Shown here piece after piece: positions 17,122 through 26,310 of a DNA stretch of 64,000 nucleotides. The position numbers and the translations under genes are program-made. Below the pieces are notes generated by a model. It was not told the origin of the DNA, made no database searches, and worked only from the letters and a program-made list of their open reading frames with translations. This stretch comes from Blastocatellia bacterium (GTDB lineage Bacteria > Acidobacteriota > Blastocatellia > Chloracidobacteriales > Chloracidobacteriaceae). Position 1 is the stretch's first letter; each line of letters opens with the position of its first letter. Location: contig JAIBAN010000019.1 in the NCBI GenBank assembly GCA_019695185.1, forward strand, positions 1 through 64,000, in the 5' to 3' direction.

Positions 17122-19401
17122 ATGGCTTTCGATAAAGAAAAATCGCTCAAATTGGCCGAGAAGTACGTTTCCAGCAACAAAATTCCGGCAGCTATCGAGG
17201 AATATCGCAAGATTGCCTATGCCGACCCGTATGACTTAACCGTTTTGAACACACTTGGTGATCTTTGTGCCAGGGTTGGCCGCACGGACGAAGCCACTTT
17301 GAATTTTTTGCGAGTGGCTGAATCCTACCGGGATTCGGGCCAAACCAATACGGCCATTGCCGTCTATAAAAAAATTCTCAAACTGGACTCAGCCAATACG
17401 GAAGTTTGTCTGACACTGGCTGATTTGTATGCCAAACAGAAACTGATGGTGGATGCCAAGGCCATCTATCAGTCAGTTGCCAACATGTATCGAAGCAACG
17501 GGCAGCCCCGGCAGGCTCTGCGCACCATGGAACGCCTGGCGTTGATTGACCCGGAAAACGCAACGCTCAAATTTGAAATCGCCGCCGAGTATCATCAGGA
17601 AGGGCTGATGAATGAGGCGTTTGAGTATTACATGGATGCCGGACGGGAGTTTTCCCGTAAAGGGCGGGATACTGAAAGCATTCAGGCATTTCAAAAAGCA
17701 CTTTCCATCAATCAGCAGTCGAAGCCGGCGCTCAAGGCATTGGTTGAAGCGTTGATTCATCAAGGTGAAATCAAAACGGCCTTGGGTATGCTTGATTTTT
17801 TGATGAAGAAAACTCCGGACGATACGGATTTGGTCCTGCTGTTGGGGCGGACTTACCTTAACGCCCGCATGCTGGACCTTGCCGAAGCCACCTTTACGCA
17901 TCTGGTCAGCCTCGACTCCACCCGTTTGGAAAGCCTGCTGGAAGTGGCCAAAGCCTATATTGACACGAGCCAGTTTGATCGGGCGGTAGTATTGATTGAA
18001 CGCTGTGCGGAACCGTTGATTGAGCAAAATCAGAAGAAAAAAGTCACCGCGCTCTTAAAAAATATTCTCAAAAGCGACCCGCATCACCTGCCAACCCTCA
18101 AATTACTGGCCAACGTTTACTCACGGGTCAAAGAAAAACGCAATCTTGTTTCAACCCTGAATATGATTGTCGAGGCTTCGTTAAAGCAAGGATTACATGC
18201 TGAAGCCGGATATGCCCTCAAGCAACTAGTGGCGATTGAACCGGAAGCCACCACTCACAAAGAGCAGTTGGAAAATCTTGAGCCGCAGCCACAGGACCAA
18301 AACGCCCCGGCGGCAGGAGCTTTTACCCCTGGTTTTGAAACCACTCAAAGTGCGCTGGCCCAATGGCAAAGCACGGTTACATCGTCCACAGGCAAATTTG
18401 TCAATCCTTTCCTGGCTCCGGCGAGTGGGAATCCGTTTGAAGCCGCCGGGAGTGCCACCACCGTACCTCAACCACCTGCCCCAGGTGAGGAAATCAGTTA
18501 TGAGTACAGCACCGAAGTGCTGGACCAGATGGCCGACAAGGACCCTGAAATCCAGTTTGCCCGGATTCGGCTGCTGGAAGAAATGGTGGCCCAGAATCCG
18601 GAATATGTCGAAGCCCGTCTCAAACTCAAGCAGTTCTACCTGAGTGCCGGTATGACTGACAAAGCCGGGCTGCAAAGTCTGGAGCTGGCTGGCTTGTATG
18701 ATGCCCAAGGGCAGTTTGACAAAGCCGCCAGGATTCGGGCGGAAGCCTATGAACTCAATCCGGGGCTGAAAAACGCTCCGCTTCAGGCTCCACCACCACC
18801 GCCACCAGTGGCTGCTCCCTCGTTTAACCCGGTGGAATGGCACGTTGAACCCGTTCAACCTGAAGTCAATCTGGCCGGAGAAACCCCGATTGAGGTGCAA
18901 CTGGCCTTGTTTGGCGTTTCCAACCGCAGCTTTTTCGATAAGTTTCTGGAGCGCGAGTGGCGCAGGGCCGCCCGAAGCGTACAGTCGCTTTCGCTATTGA
19001 TGGTGGACCTTGACTATTTCAAGACCTATCGTGAGGCAAATGGCCATGAAAATGGTGATGAATGCCTGAAAAAAGTGGCTGCCCTGCTCCAGGATGAACT
19101 CAAACGGCCCGGTGACTTGATTGGCTACTACAGTGGTGACCAGTTGATGGTGTTGTTGCCGGAAACACCAGTGGAAGGTGCCCGCATCGTGGCTGAAAAA
19201 ATGAAGGCGGCGGTTGAAAACCTGGCCATTCCGAATTCCCGGTCCCCGCGCGGCATCATCACGATCAGTCTGGGGATGGCTTCCACGGTTCCCCAAAACC
19301 GCACTTCCTGTGCTGCCATTGTGGCTGCAGTCGAATTGGCTTTGTTTCAGTCCCAGCGGGCGGGCGGAAATCAGGTGGTGATGGGGCAGACTATTGTGTA
19401 A
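17122..19401 (+). CDS. TPR protein with degenerate C-terminal GGDEF domain
   Basis: 759 residues. Residues 1-380 are a run of tetratricopeptide repeats (YRKIAYADPYDLTVLNTLGD, YKKILKLDSANTEVCLTLAD and others). A low-complexity linker, a second TPR patch (about 465-555), a Pro-rich linker and a GGDEF-like domain (about 600-759) follow. The domain keeps LMVDLDYFKTYREANGH but the signature GGDEF reads SGDQL (about residue 671), so diguanylate cyclase activity is unlikely. It may bind nucleotide or act as a scaffold. Its TAA stop is joined directly to an AGGACTG array. Confidence 0.88.
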   Translation: MAFDKEKSLKLAEKYVSSNKIPAAIEEYRKIAYADPYDLTVLNTLGDLCARVGRTDEATLNFLRVAESYRDSGQTNTAIAVYKKILKLDSANTEVCLTLADLYAKQKLMVDAKAIYQSVANMYRSNGQPRQALRTMERLALIDPENATLKFEIAAEYHQEGLMNEAFEYYMDAGREFSRKGRDTESIQAFQKALSINQQSKPALKALVEALIHQGEIKTALGMLDFLMKKTPDDTDLVLLLGRTYLNARMLDLAEATFTHLVSLDSTRLESLLEVAKAYIDTSQFDRAVVLIERCAEPLIEQNQKKKVTALLKNILKSDPHHLPTLKLLANVYSRVKEKRNLVSTLNMIVEASLKQGLHAEAGYALKQLVAIEPEATTHKEQLENLEPQPQDQNAPAAGAFTPGFETTQSALAQWQSTVTSSTGKFVNPFLAPASGNPFEAAGSATTVPQPPAPGEEISYEYSTEVLDQMADKDPEIQFARIRLLEEMVAQNPEYVEARLKLKQFYLSAGMTDKAGLQSLELAGLYDAQGQFDKAARIRAEAYELNPGLKNAPLQAPPPPPPVAAPSFNPVEWHVEPVQPEVNLAGETPIEVQLALFGVSNRSFFDKFLEREWRRAARSVQSLSLLMVDLDYFKTYREANGHENGDECLKKVAALLQDELKRPGDLIGYYSGDQLMVLLPETPVEGARIVAEKMKAAVENLAIPNSRSPRGIITISLGMASTVPQNRTSCAAIVAAVELALFQSQRAGGNQVVMGQTIV

Positions 19402-19500
19402 GGACTGAGGACTGAGGACTGAGTTTTTATTTGTGGCTGAAACCTCATGCAAAGTGATTTGCATGAAGCCCTCAACCCTCAGCCCTCAATTCTCAGTCCT
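19401..19500. repeat. paired inverted heptamer array (AGGACTG type)
   Basis: The left arm at 19401-19423 has three AGGACTG units directly after the stop codon TAA. The right arm at 19469-19500 has degenerate CCCTCAA/CCCTCAG units ending in CAGTCCT. The 45-nt loop itself contains the hairpin ATGCAAA-GTGA-TTTGCAT. Confidence 0.85.
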
Positions 19501-19540
19501 TTCAAATCCGTTGGAACCTTTTTCACTCTCACACGACTAG

Positions 19541-20116
19541 ATGAGCAAAACGGACGAAGAACTCTTACGTGAGTTTCAACGTGGTGATGAAGCCGCGTTT
19601 GCGACCCTTTATAATCGGTATCGGTTGCCACTGTACCGGTTTCTGGCGCGCAAACTGGGTAATATCGCCCGTGCTGAAGACATCACGCAGGAAGTTTTTG
19701 TGGCCGTGGTGCAGCATGCGGACGAATGGCGCGAAGAGGCATCGGTCAAAACCTATCTCTATCGGATTGCGTTTAACCGGGCTGTCAGTGAATTGCGCCG
19801 GAGCGAGCACAAGGTCATGGTGGCTGAAAAAGACACCGACCCGGAAGACGGGCCGCCCCCGCGTGAGGCCGTAAGTTCTGATTCTCCGGCGGAGAATTAT
19901 GAACTGCGGGAACGTGCGCGGCTGGTCCGGGAGGCTTTGCAGAAAATTGACCCGGAGTTCCGGGATGCAATTCTGCTCAAAGAGTACGAAGATTTGAAAT
20001 ATGAGGAAATTGCCGACATTCTGGGAATTGCGGTGGGAACCGTGAAATCCCGGATTTTTCGCGGCAAACTGGAACTCAAGAAACGACTGGAAAAAGTAAT
20101 GAGGACTGAGGGCTGA
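19541..20116 (+). CDS. ECF-family RNA polymerase sigma factor
   Basis: 191 residues with sigma region 2 (EAAFATLYNRYRLPLYRFLA, then ARAEDITQEVFVAV) and region 4 (ALQKIDPEFRDAILLKEYEDLKYEEIADILGI). These recognise -10 and -35 elements. The next gene encodes a membrane-anchored protein with an anti-sigma-like N-terminus, the usual arrangement for ECF pairs. The last residues RTEG and the TGA stop come from the AGGACTG repeat array, which has replaced or extended the natural C-terminus. Confidence 0.93.
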   Translation: MSKTDEELLREFQRGDEAAFATLYNRYRLPLYRFLARKLGNIARAEDITQEVFVAVVQHADEWREEASVKTYLYRIAFNRAVSELRRSEHKVMVAEKDTDPEDGPPPREAVSSDSPAENYELRERARLVREALQKIDPEFRDAILLKEYEDLKYEEIADILGIAVGTVKSRIFRGKLELKKRLEKVMRTEG

Positions 20117-20223
20117 AGATTGAGAAACAAGAGCGTAACGCTCTCCATCCTTTGATGTGAGGCCATTTTATGATTGAGGTTCTGTCACTCAGTCCTCAGT
20201 CCTCAGTCCTCAGTCCTCAGTTC
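20101..20223. repeat. paired inverted heptamer array (AGGACTG type) between sigma and anti-sigma genes
   Basis: The left arm (20101-20124) overlaps the end of the sigma gene; the right arm (20187-20223) has five CAGTCCT units. The loop is about 62 nt and includes a small hairpin GAGCGTAACGCTC. If the RNA folds it would separate the two coding regions of an otherwise tight pair. Confidence 0.88.
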
Positions 20224-20235
20224 TTAAAAAGATGT

Positions 20236-21684
20236 ATGGGCACCGAACTGGAACGACAATTTGAGGCATTTTGCGAAGACGTGGAGGCGTTTGTCGAAGG
20301 GACACTGCCGGTTGCACGTCGGCGTGAAATCGAGACATTTCTCGAAGCGTCGGAAGAGGCTCGTGCCATCCTGGCTGAATTTCGGGAAGCCAATGCTCTG
20401 TTTGAACATGTGGAATGGGAGGTTCCGGCACCGCAGAATCTCCCAACTGCTCAGGAAATCCTGACACGGGCAACCGGCACCCCGCCGGTTTGGAAAGGTT
20501 GGTGGCAGTCGTTCTGGAAGCTGCTTCCGCAACCCGTGAAATCTCCGGTATTTGCTTCAGTATTAGGGGTTTGTGCCGTGCTGGGCATCACCTGGACAGC
20601 TTTGAATCTGAACCCCCGACGGGACCTCCAGATGGCTTCCGCACCACCGGCAGCCGTTTCAAAGCCGGAACGGAATGTGCAATCTGATGGAGTGGTGCAA
20701 CCGGCTGAATCAACCCCGGTTCCTCCGGCCAGCTCTCCGGTAGCCAACCCTGCTCCAACCACCGCCACCCGCCCGGATAACGATTCATTTGCTGCGGATG
20801 ACAAAGGAAATGTCCAATATTCGAGTTCAGATGCTCAGAATGGACCGCAGCAACCACGCCCGGCAACGGTAAGCGAGGAAAAAGCTGATTTGGCTGCGGC
20901 CCCGCCCGCCCCGCCTCGTGATGAAGCTGCAAGTGGTGCTCCTGCCTCCAAAGCACTTGGGCAAGCTGCTCCTGCCGTTGCCGCTCCGGGAGGAAGTGCC
21001 GTCGGTGACCTGAAAAAAAAAGGCGACGAGCCCGGACGCCCGGACGCCGACCACCGCGACCAGGAACTGCGGCGCGGCGAGTACAGAAAACCGGCTGACG
21101 GGCTGGTTGTCAGTGAATCCGTGGCGGGCAGCAAAGATACCAAACCCGAATTGTTGGCCAAGACCGACCCAGGCACAGGCAAAGAAAAAAGTGCTCAAAC
21201 GCACACACTTCCACCGGCGAAACCGAGCACTGCCATTAACGGGCAACGGCCAGCCGGAAATACCCTCCTGCTGGATGGCGTCGAGGCTAGTGATTTAAGC
21301 TCGGTGAAGCTGGAAATGACCTCAGCCAACCTGGAATCGTTCCGCAAACAGTTTCCCGATGTCACGAAGGAAAACGGCGGCACCACCATTTCAACCGGCG
21401 ATGTCAACGAAAAAATCCTGATTTTGAAGGCAGTTGTTCCCGCTGACCAGATTGACGCATATCTGGCACGGGTGGGGCGGCTGGGAAGCGTGGTTCGCAA
21501 GCAGGTTACAAAAATCCGGACTCCGAAAGAACAGGACCAACCTCCGGCCCGCAACGAACGGGAAAACGTGCCGGCGGCGGGTAAAGCCAAAAAAACCGCT
21601 AGTGACAAAGAGTCAGCCAAACGCCGCTCGGCGCAGATGGTACAAGTCGAAGTCCATGTCCGGTTGCCTAAACCCAAGGACTAG
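20236..21684 (+). CDS. putative membrane anti-sigma factor with periplasmic domain
   Basis: 482 residues. The first 80 residues resemble a short anti-sigma N-terminus, without a clear zinc His-Cys motif. One membrane helix follows near residues 100-120 (VFASVLGVCAVLGITW). A long Ala/Pro-rich linker and a C-terminal periplasmic domain with VPADQIDAYLARVGRLG, similar to DUF4349-like folds, complete it. The ATG at 20236 is chosen because the frame upstream to 20170 is the translated repeat array (LSPQSSVLSPQ). Function is inferred from position after the ECF sigma gene. Confidence 0.68.
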   Translation: MGTELERQFEAFCEDVEAFVEGTLPVARRREIETFLEASEEARAILAEFREANALFEHVEWEVPAPQNLPTAQEILTRATGTPPVWKGWWQSFWKLLPQPVKSPVFASVLGVCAVLGITWTALNLNPRRDLQMASAPPAAVSKPERNVQSDGVVQPAESTPVPPASSPVANPAPTTATRPDNDSFAADDKGNVQYSSSDAQNGPQQPRPATVSEEKADLAAAPPAPPRDEAASGAPASKALGQAAPAVAAPGGSAVGDLKKKGDEPGRPDADHRDQELRRGEYRKPADGLVVSESVAGSKDTKPELLAKTDPGTGKEKSAQTHTLPPAKPSTAINGQRPAGNTLLLDGVEASDLSSVKLEMTSANLESFRKQFPDVTKENGGTTISTGDVNEKILILKAVVPADQIDAYLARVGRLGSVVRKQVTKIRTPKEQDQPPARNERENVPAAGKAKKTASDKESAKRRSAQMVQVEVHVRLPKPKD

Positions 21685-21699
21685 GAACCGAGCGCAGGT

Positions 21700-22287
21700 T
21701 CAGGATTTGAGTCGTTCCAGAAACAATTCACGCCATTGAGGTTCGGCAAAACAGCCGCGCGTCACCAAACACTCCACGATTCCTTCCGAGCGTTCCCCGC
21801 GCATTTCCATACACATCTGGCGGGCAGTCAACAAAACTGCCACTCCCTGGGGCTGACAGGCCGCCACCAAAGCATCTGCCACCTGGGCGGCGAGCCGTTC
21901 CTGCAGTTGCGGGCGGCGGGCAAAATGCTCCATCAGTTTGGCCGGAGCGCCAATTCCGATTCCGGTTTCAGCCGGAATGTAAGCCACGTGGGCCATTCCA
22001 AAGAACGGGGTCAGGTGATGGGCACAGAGGGAGTGATAGGAAAGGTTTCTGACCAGAACCATTTGTCCGGCCAGTTCCCGCGCTGGAAAGGTGGAAATCA
22101 CCGGAACCGGGTGGTTTGTCAGGAACGGCTCGAAAAATTCCAACCAAAAATCAGCCACATTTTCCGGGGTCCGGGTAAAATGCTCGTCCACCGTGCGGGT
22201 CATGCCCAGCGTTTCCAGAATGTCGCGCAGTCGTTCAGTCAAAATGTGCCGTGCGTCGTTTGCTATTGGCTCAAATCGGTCAGGCAT
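21700..22287 (-). CDS. folE: GTP cyclohydrolase I
   Basis: 195 residues, family size. The enzyme converts GTP to dihydroneopterin triphosphate for folate or related pterins. Zn ligands appear in LCAHHLTPFFG (Cys and His) and in the later CMEMRG region. The substrate-binding IGIGAPAKLMEHFARRPQLQ segment matches the family LSKLAR-Y-RRPQ region. The usual SLCEHHL Glu is Ala here and the usual MRG(V) stretch is retained, so activity is likely but slightly divergent. It is divergent from asnS across a GCTGAAA array. Confidence 0.9.
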   Translation of the reverse strand: MPDRFEPIANDARHILTERLRDILETLGMTRTVDEHFTRTPENVADFWLEFFEPFLTNHPVPVISTFPARELAGQMVLVRNLSYHSLCAHHLTPFFGMAHVAYIPAETGIGIGAPAKLMEHFARRPQLQERLAAQVADALVAACQPQGVAVLLTARQMCMEMRGERSEGIVECLVTRGCFAEPQWRELFLERLKS

Positions 22288-22307
22288 GGTATCTCTCAGG
22301 TTTCCTT

Positions 22308-22440
22308 CAAGCTTTCAGCAATCAGCTTTCAGCCAGCAGCTTTTCCGGGGACGGTTGAAGTGCCGTTGCGTTGCTTGAAACTTAGCTCACAACTCACTGA
22401 CTCATAAAGCTGAAAGCTGAAAGCTGACGGCTGAAAGCTT
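22308..22440. repeat. paired inverted heptamer array (GCTGAAA type)
   Basis: The left arm (22308-22345) has TTTCAGC units with interruptions; the right arm (22406-22440) has four GCTGAAA units. The loop is about 60 nt. It lies between the divergent folE and asnS genes, and the TGA-bearing units are on the right arm, opposite to the AGGACTG class. Confidence 0.82.
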
Positions 22441-22451
22441 CTTTTACTGCC

Positions 22452-23765
22452 ATGAAACAAACTTACATTGCTGATGTTGCCCGTCAAGCCGGGCAGGAGA
22501 TTGTCATCAAAGGATGGCTCTACAATGCCCGTTCCAGCGGAAAACTGATGTTTTTGGAAATCCGCGACGGTTCCGGCATTATTCAAGGCGTCCTTTCCAA
22601 AAAAGCTGTGCCGGAAACAGTTTGGGAAACGGCTGAAAAGCTGACCCAGGAATCATCCATTATTGTCACCGGCATTCCCCGTGAGCATCCCAAACGCCCA
22701 GGTGTGTTTGAACTCGACATAGCTGCCATCGAACTGGTGGCTGTGGCGGAACCGTATCCAATTACTCCCAAAGACCATGGCATCGAGTTTTTGATGGACC
22801 ACCGCCATTTGTGGCTGCGCTCGCGGCGGCAGCATGCCATTTTGCGGGTGCGGCATGAAATCATTCGGGCGGTGCGTGATTTCTTTGACTCAAACGGGTT
22901 TATACTGTGTGATACGCCAATTTTCACCCCGGCGGCCTGCGAAGGCACCACGACGCTTTTTGAAGTTGACTACTTTGACGACGAAAAAGCCTATTTGACC
23001 CAATCCGGCCAGCTTTATAACGAGGCCACGGCGGCTGCCTTTGGCCGGACCTACTGCTTTGGCCCGACCTTTCGGGCAGAAAAGTCCAAAACCCGACGGC
23101 ACCTGACCGAGTTCTGGATGGTGGAGCCGGAAGTTGCCTATGCCACACTGGAAGACACCATGGAGCTGGCGGAAAATTTTCTCAGCTTTATTGTCCAACG
23201 GGTGCTGGAAAACCGGCGCGAGGAGCTTGCCTTTCTGGAGCGCGACATCACAAAACTGGAAGCCATCAAAGCCCCGTTTCCCCGGCTTCATTATGATGAT
23301 GCGGTCAAAATGCTCCATCAGGGATTTGCCGAAGGCAAACTCGAACATAAATTCGAATGGGGCGGCGATTTGGGTGCGCCGGATGAAACCTATATTTCGG
23401 AACATTTTGACTGTCCGGTGATGGTTCACCGCTATCCGGCGCAGGTCAAGGCGTTTTATATGGAGCCGGATGCCGAGCGACCCGAACTGGCTTTGGGCGT
23501 GGACGTGCTGGCACCCGAAGGGTATGGCGAAATCATTGGGGGCGGTCAGCGCATGATGTCGCTGGAAAAACTCCGCGAACGGATTGCCGAGCATAACCTG
23601 CCGGAATCAGCATTCGATTGGTATCTGGATTTACGCAAATATGGTACGGTGCCCCATGCCGGTTTTGGCATGGGCATCGAACGTTGTGTGACGTGGATTT
23701 GTGGAATTGAACACGTCCGCGAAACCATTCCTTTTCCGCGCATGCTCTATCGGATTCGGCCCTAA
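22452..23765 (+). CDS. asnS: asparaginyl-tRNA synthetase
   Basis: 437 residues. The class IIb synthetase has an N-terminal OB fold ([24 protein letters not shown]-like) and a catalytic domain with motif 2 ([15 protein letters not shown]) and motif 3 ([13 protein letters not shown]). The AsnRS-type [12 protein letters not shown]-like stretch is present as [11 protein letters not shown]. It charges tRNA-Asn, whose gene is at 58.4 kb. It ends in [11 protein letters not shown], the expected C-terminus. Confidence 0.96.
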   Translation: MKQTYIADVARQAGQEIVIKGWLYNARSSGKLMFLEIRDGSGIIQGVLSKKAVPETVWETAEKLTQESSIIVTGIPREHPKRPGVFELDIAAIELVAVAEPYPITPKDHGIEFLMDHRHLWLRSRRQHAILRVRHEIIRAVRDFFDSNGFILCDTPIFTPAACEGTTTLFEVDYFDDEKAYLTQSGQLYNEATAAAFGRTYCFGPTFRAEKSKTRRHLTEFWMVEPEVAYATLEDTMELAENFLSFIVQRVLENRREELAFLERDITKLEAIKAPFPRLHYDDAVKMLHQGFAEGKLEHKFEWGGDLGAPDETYISEHFDCPVMVHRYPAQVKAFYMEPDAERPELALGVDVLAPEGYGEIIGGGQRMMSLEKLRERIAEHNLPESAFDWYLDLRKYGTVPHAGFGMGIERCVTWICGIEHVRETIPFPRMLYRIRP

Positions 23766-23773
23766 TAGATAAG

Positions 23774-23843
23774 AATGGTAAATGGTAAATGGAAAATGGC
23801 CATAATGCCTGTTTTTCACCATTTACCATTCACCATTCACCAA
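23774..23843. repeat. paired inverted heptamer array (AATGGTA type)
   Basis: The left arm (23774-23800) has AATGGTA, AATGGTA and AATGGAA units; the right arm (23816-23843) has CACCATTTACCATTCACCATTCACC. The loop is about 15 nt. Here the units carry TAA rather than TGA on the reading strand. Confidence 0.78.
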
Positions 23844-23922
23844 CAAAACGAGTAACAGCCAGGGAAAATCGTTTTGCGTTTCAGTTTTACCCTGAAACCC
23901 GGACCTGAAATTGAGGTTTCAT

Positions 23923-24957
23923 ATGGAAGCACGTATCACCAGGAGCAAGCGCTGGCTGCTCACGGTATCCATTTTTTCACTTGTTTTTTCCCTGGCTGGA
24001 ACCACCGTTCCGGCGCAACAACCCAAACGGTTGAGTCCCTCGGAAACAGTGCGCCAGTTTTACTCCCTGCTCCGGGAAAAAAAGTACAAGGAAGCATTTC
24101 AATTGAGCGTTTTTTCACCGGCAGTGGAAAAACTGACTCCGGAACTGATGAAGCACCTGGAGCCGGATTTTCAGGCCATGGCGGCGGCCATTCCGGAGAC
24201 AATTGAGTTGGGCGGTGAAAACATCACGGGTTCCAATGCCACGGTCTATGTCAAAGTTCCGCCTCCGGAAAAAAAATCCGAAATTGTGACTACGGTCACT
24301 GATAAAAATCAGCCGATGGGGATTGTCAAAACCGAGACCAGGATGGAAACCGTGGTTGCCGGGTCACAGGAACAATCCAAAACAGCCACAAACTCAAAGC
24401 CGAAAGTTCAGGTCGAATCAAATTCTGACAACAAAAACAGTGCCGGAGGAGTGATTCGGGCGGAAACCGGAACTGCATCCCAGGGCAGCGATAAAATGCC
24501 CATTGATTTGATTTTGGTAAATGGCCGCTGGTTGATTGGTGATACTGAAACCCAGCAATTGGTGGCTGCTCACGGGGTCAATTATTTCTTCCTCGAAAGT
24601 GCCGGCATCATTGGAGCCATGCAGAACAATGAAGGCCAGATTGCCAGCCTGTTGAGCACCCTGCTTTTGGTTGAGCAAAGCTATGCCACTCAGAACCAGG
24701 GTGTGTATCTGACCTTGCCGGAATTGGTGAATCAAGGGTATCTCAAGGAAGAACTGATGTCCGGTCGGTTATACGGATATACAGTGGAGGTTGAGTTATC
24801 CAAAGACCGTTCGAAGTTTGTGATTTTTGCCGTTCCGGACGAGTACAACAAAACCGGACGGTTTTCCTATTTTGCTGACCCGGCGGGCATTCAACTGGCC
24901 AATAACGGCGGACAACGCTACAAGCCGACTGAAACAGCCAAACCGGAAACGAAATAG
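23923..24957 (+). CDS. secreted protein of unknown function
   Basis: 344 residues with a signal peptide (basic start, hydrophobic core about 11-28, then Ala-rich site). The N-terminal domain (about 35-110) looks like the small lipoprotein-type fold seen in DUF4878-like proteins (SPSETVRQFYSLLREKKYKEAF). A charged low-complexity linker follows. The C-terminal part (about 205-330) resembles a type II pseudopilin periplasmic domain, with LPELVNQGYLKEEL and GYTVEV. I cannot name the function. The ATG at 23923 starts the signal sequence. Confidence 0.65.
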   Translation: MEARITRSKRWLLTVSIFSLVFSLAGTTVPAQQPKRLSPSETVRQFYSLLREKKYKEAFQLSVFSPAVEKLTPELMKHLEPDFQAMAAAIPETIELGGENITGSNATVYVKVPPPEKKSEIVTTVTDKNQPMGIVKTETRMETVVAGSQEQSKTATNSKPKVQVESNSDNKNSAGGVIRAETGTASQGSDKMPIDLILVNGRWLIGDTETQQLVAAHGVNYFFLESAGIIGAMQNNEGQIASLLSTLLLVEQSYATQNQGVYLTLPELVNQGYLKEELMSGRLYGYTVEVELSKDRSKFVIFAVPDEYNKTGRFSYFADPAGIQLANNGGQRYKPTETAKPETK

Positions 24958-24981
24958 CACCTCAAGGTACAGACTATTGCA

Positions 24982-26124
24982 ATGAAAGTTGAATTTTACC
25001 GGCACAGCCTGGAAACCGAAGACAAAGCACTGTTGCTGGAAACGGCTGACTCGATTTTTCTGACCACCGGTGAGGTGGTTTACGACTTTGAGCGGAAATT
25101 TTCCGCAGCTTTGGGAAACCGCCGCACCATCGGGTTGATGAGCTGCACGGCGGCATTGCATTTGGGACTTTTGGCACTTGAGATTGGTGCCGGTGATGAA
25201 GTCATCACAACTCCCATGACGTTTATCGCCACGCCCAATTCGGTGCTCCATGCCGGTGCAACCCCGGTTTTTGTGGATGTGGAACCAACGAGCGGAAATT
25301 TGGACCCGGACCGGCTTGAGGCCGCTATCACACCTCGCACCAAAGCCATCATGCCTGTCCACCTGTATGGGGAAATGTGTGATATGCGGCGCTTGCGGGC
25401 TGTGGCCGACAAGCATGGGCTGAAAATCATTGAAGATGCCGCTCATTGTATCGAAGCCGAGCGGGACGGGGTGAAACCGGGAAATCTGGGGGATGTGGCC
25501 TGTTACAGTTTTTATGCCACCAAAAACCTGACCTGCGGTGAAGGCGGTGCCATCAGTGCCAATGATGATGAACTGGCGGAAAAGCTGCGGAAGCTTTCCC
25601 TTCATGGAATGAGCAAATCAGCCGCAGACCGTTACGTTGGGCGGTACCAGCATTGGGACATGGAGTTTTTGGGCTGGAAGTACAACATGAACAACCTCCA
25701 GGCAGCCTTGCTGGTCAACCAGTTGAAACGGCTGGAAACCTACTGGCAACGTCGCGAAGCCATCTGCCGTCGTTACGAAGCCGGGTTTGCTGGGGTGCCC
25801 GGACTCGATTTCCCACGGGTAGCCTCCAATGCCAAGAGTGCCCGTCATTTGTTTACCCTGTGGGTGGAGCCCGCACTGCGTGACCGGTTTCTGCACGAAC
25901 TGCAACAGCGCGAAATCGGAGTGGCGGTCAATTACCGGGCGGTGCATCTGCTTTCGTTCTACCGGGAACAGTTTGGTTTTGAACGGGGCAGTTTCCCCGT
26001 GGCCGAGCGGATTGGCGACTCAACCATTACCCTGCCGCTCTATCCCAAAATGACGGATGAACAGGTTGATTACGTGATTGAACAGGTGCTGGCGGTTCAA
26101 GGCATGCTGGCAGGCACTGTCTAA
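24982..26124 (+). CDS. DegT/DnrJ/EryC1/StrS-family aminotransferase
   Basis: 380-residue PLP enzyme of the sugar aminotransferase type. The PLP-Lys lies in SFYATKNLTCGEGGAI, preceded by EDAAHCIEAE; MSCTAALHLGLLAL is the N-terminal PLP phosphate loop and MTFIATPNSVLHAGATPVFVD is family-typical. Such enzymes aminate nucleotide-linked keto sugars for surface polysaccharides. No sugar-biosynthesis neighbours are in view, so the exact substrate is open. Confidence 0.92.
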   Translation: MKVEFYRHSLETEDKALLLETADSIFLTTGEVVYDFERKFSAALGNRRTIGLMSCTAALHLGLLALEIGAGDEVITTPMTFIATPNSVLHAGATPVFVDVEPTSGNLDPDRLEAAITPRTKAIMPVHLYGEMCDMRRLRAVADKHGLKIIEDAAHCIEAERDGVKPGNLGDVACYSFYATKNLTCGEGGAISANDDELAEKLRKLSLHGMSKSAADRYVGRYQHWDMEFLGWKYNMNNLQAALLVNQLKRLETYWQRREAICRRYEAGFAGVPGLDFPRVASNAKSARHLFTLWVEPALRDRFLHELQQREIGVAVNYRAVHLLSFYREQFGFERGSFPVAERIGDSTITLPLYPKMTDEQVDYVIEQVLAVQGMLAGTV

Positions 26125-26128
26125 AAAT

Positions 26129-26305
26129 GTTTTGAGTTCCGCCTTCAGGCGGCGGTTTGCAGCAACCTTCAGGTTGTTCATTTTAAACGATTGAAAACAG
26201 TTGTAATGAAGAATCGGAATCCCAAGCTGCCGCCTGAAGGCGGAACTCAGAACCGCCGCCTGAAGGCGGAACTCAGAACTGCCGCCTGAAGGCGGAACTC
26301 AGAAC
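26129..26305. repeat. 26-bp hairpin repeat, one inverted copy and three direct copies
   Basis: One inverted copy (26129-26160, TTTTGAGTTCCGCCTTCAGG) faces three tandem copies (26228-26305) of GCCGCCTGAAGGCGGAACTC-AGAACT. Each copy holds the stem CCGCC-TGAA-GGCGG. The intervening 67 nt include a second hairpin-like CAACCTTCAGGTTG. The same layout occurs at 41981-42124. Confidence 0.9.
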
Positions 26306-26310
26306 TTTTC

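Noticed and set aside
20170-20235. Extended start of the anti-sigma-like gene
   Set aside because: The extra residues LSPQSSVLSPQ are translated CAGTCCT repeats; similar false extensions occur at 45681 and 63980.
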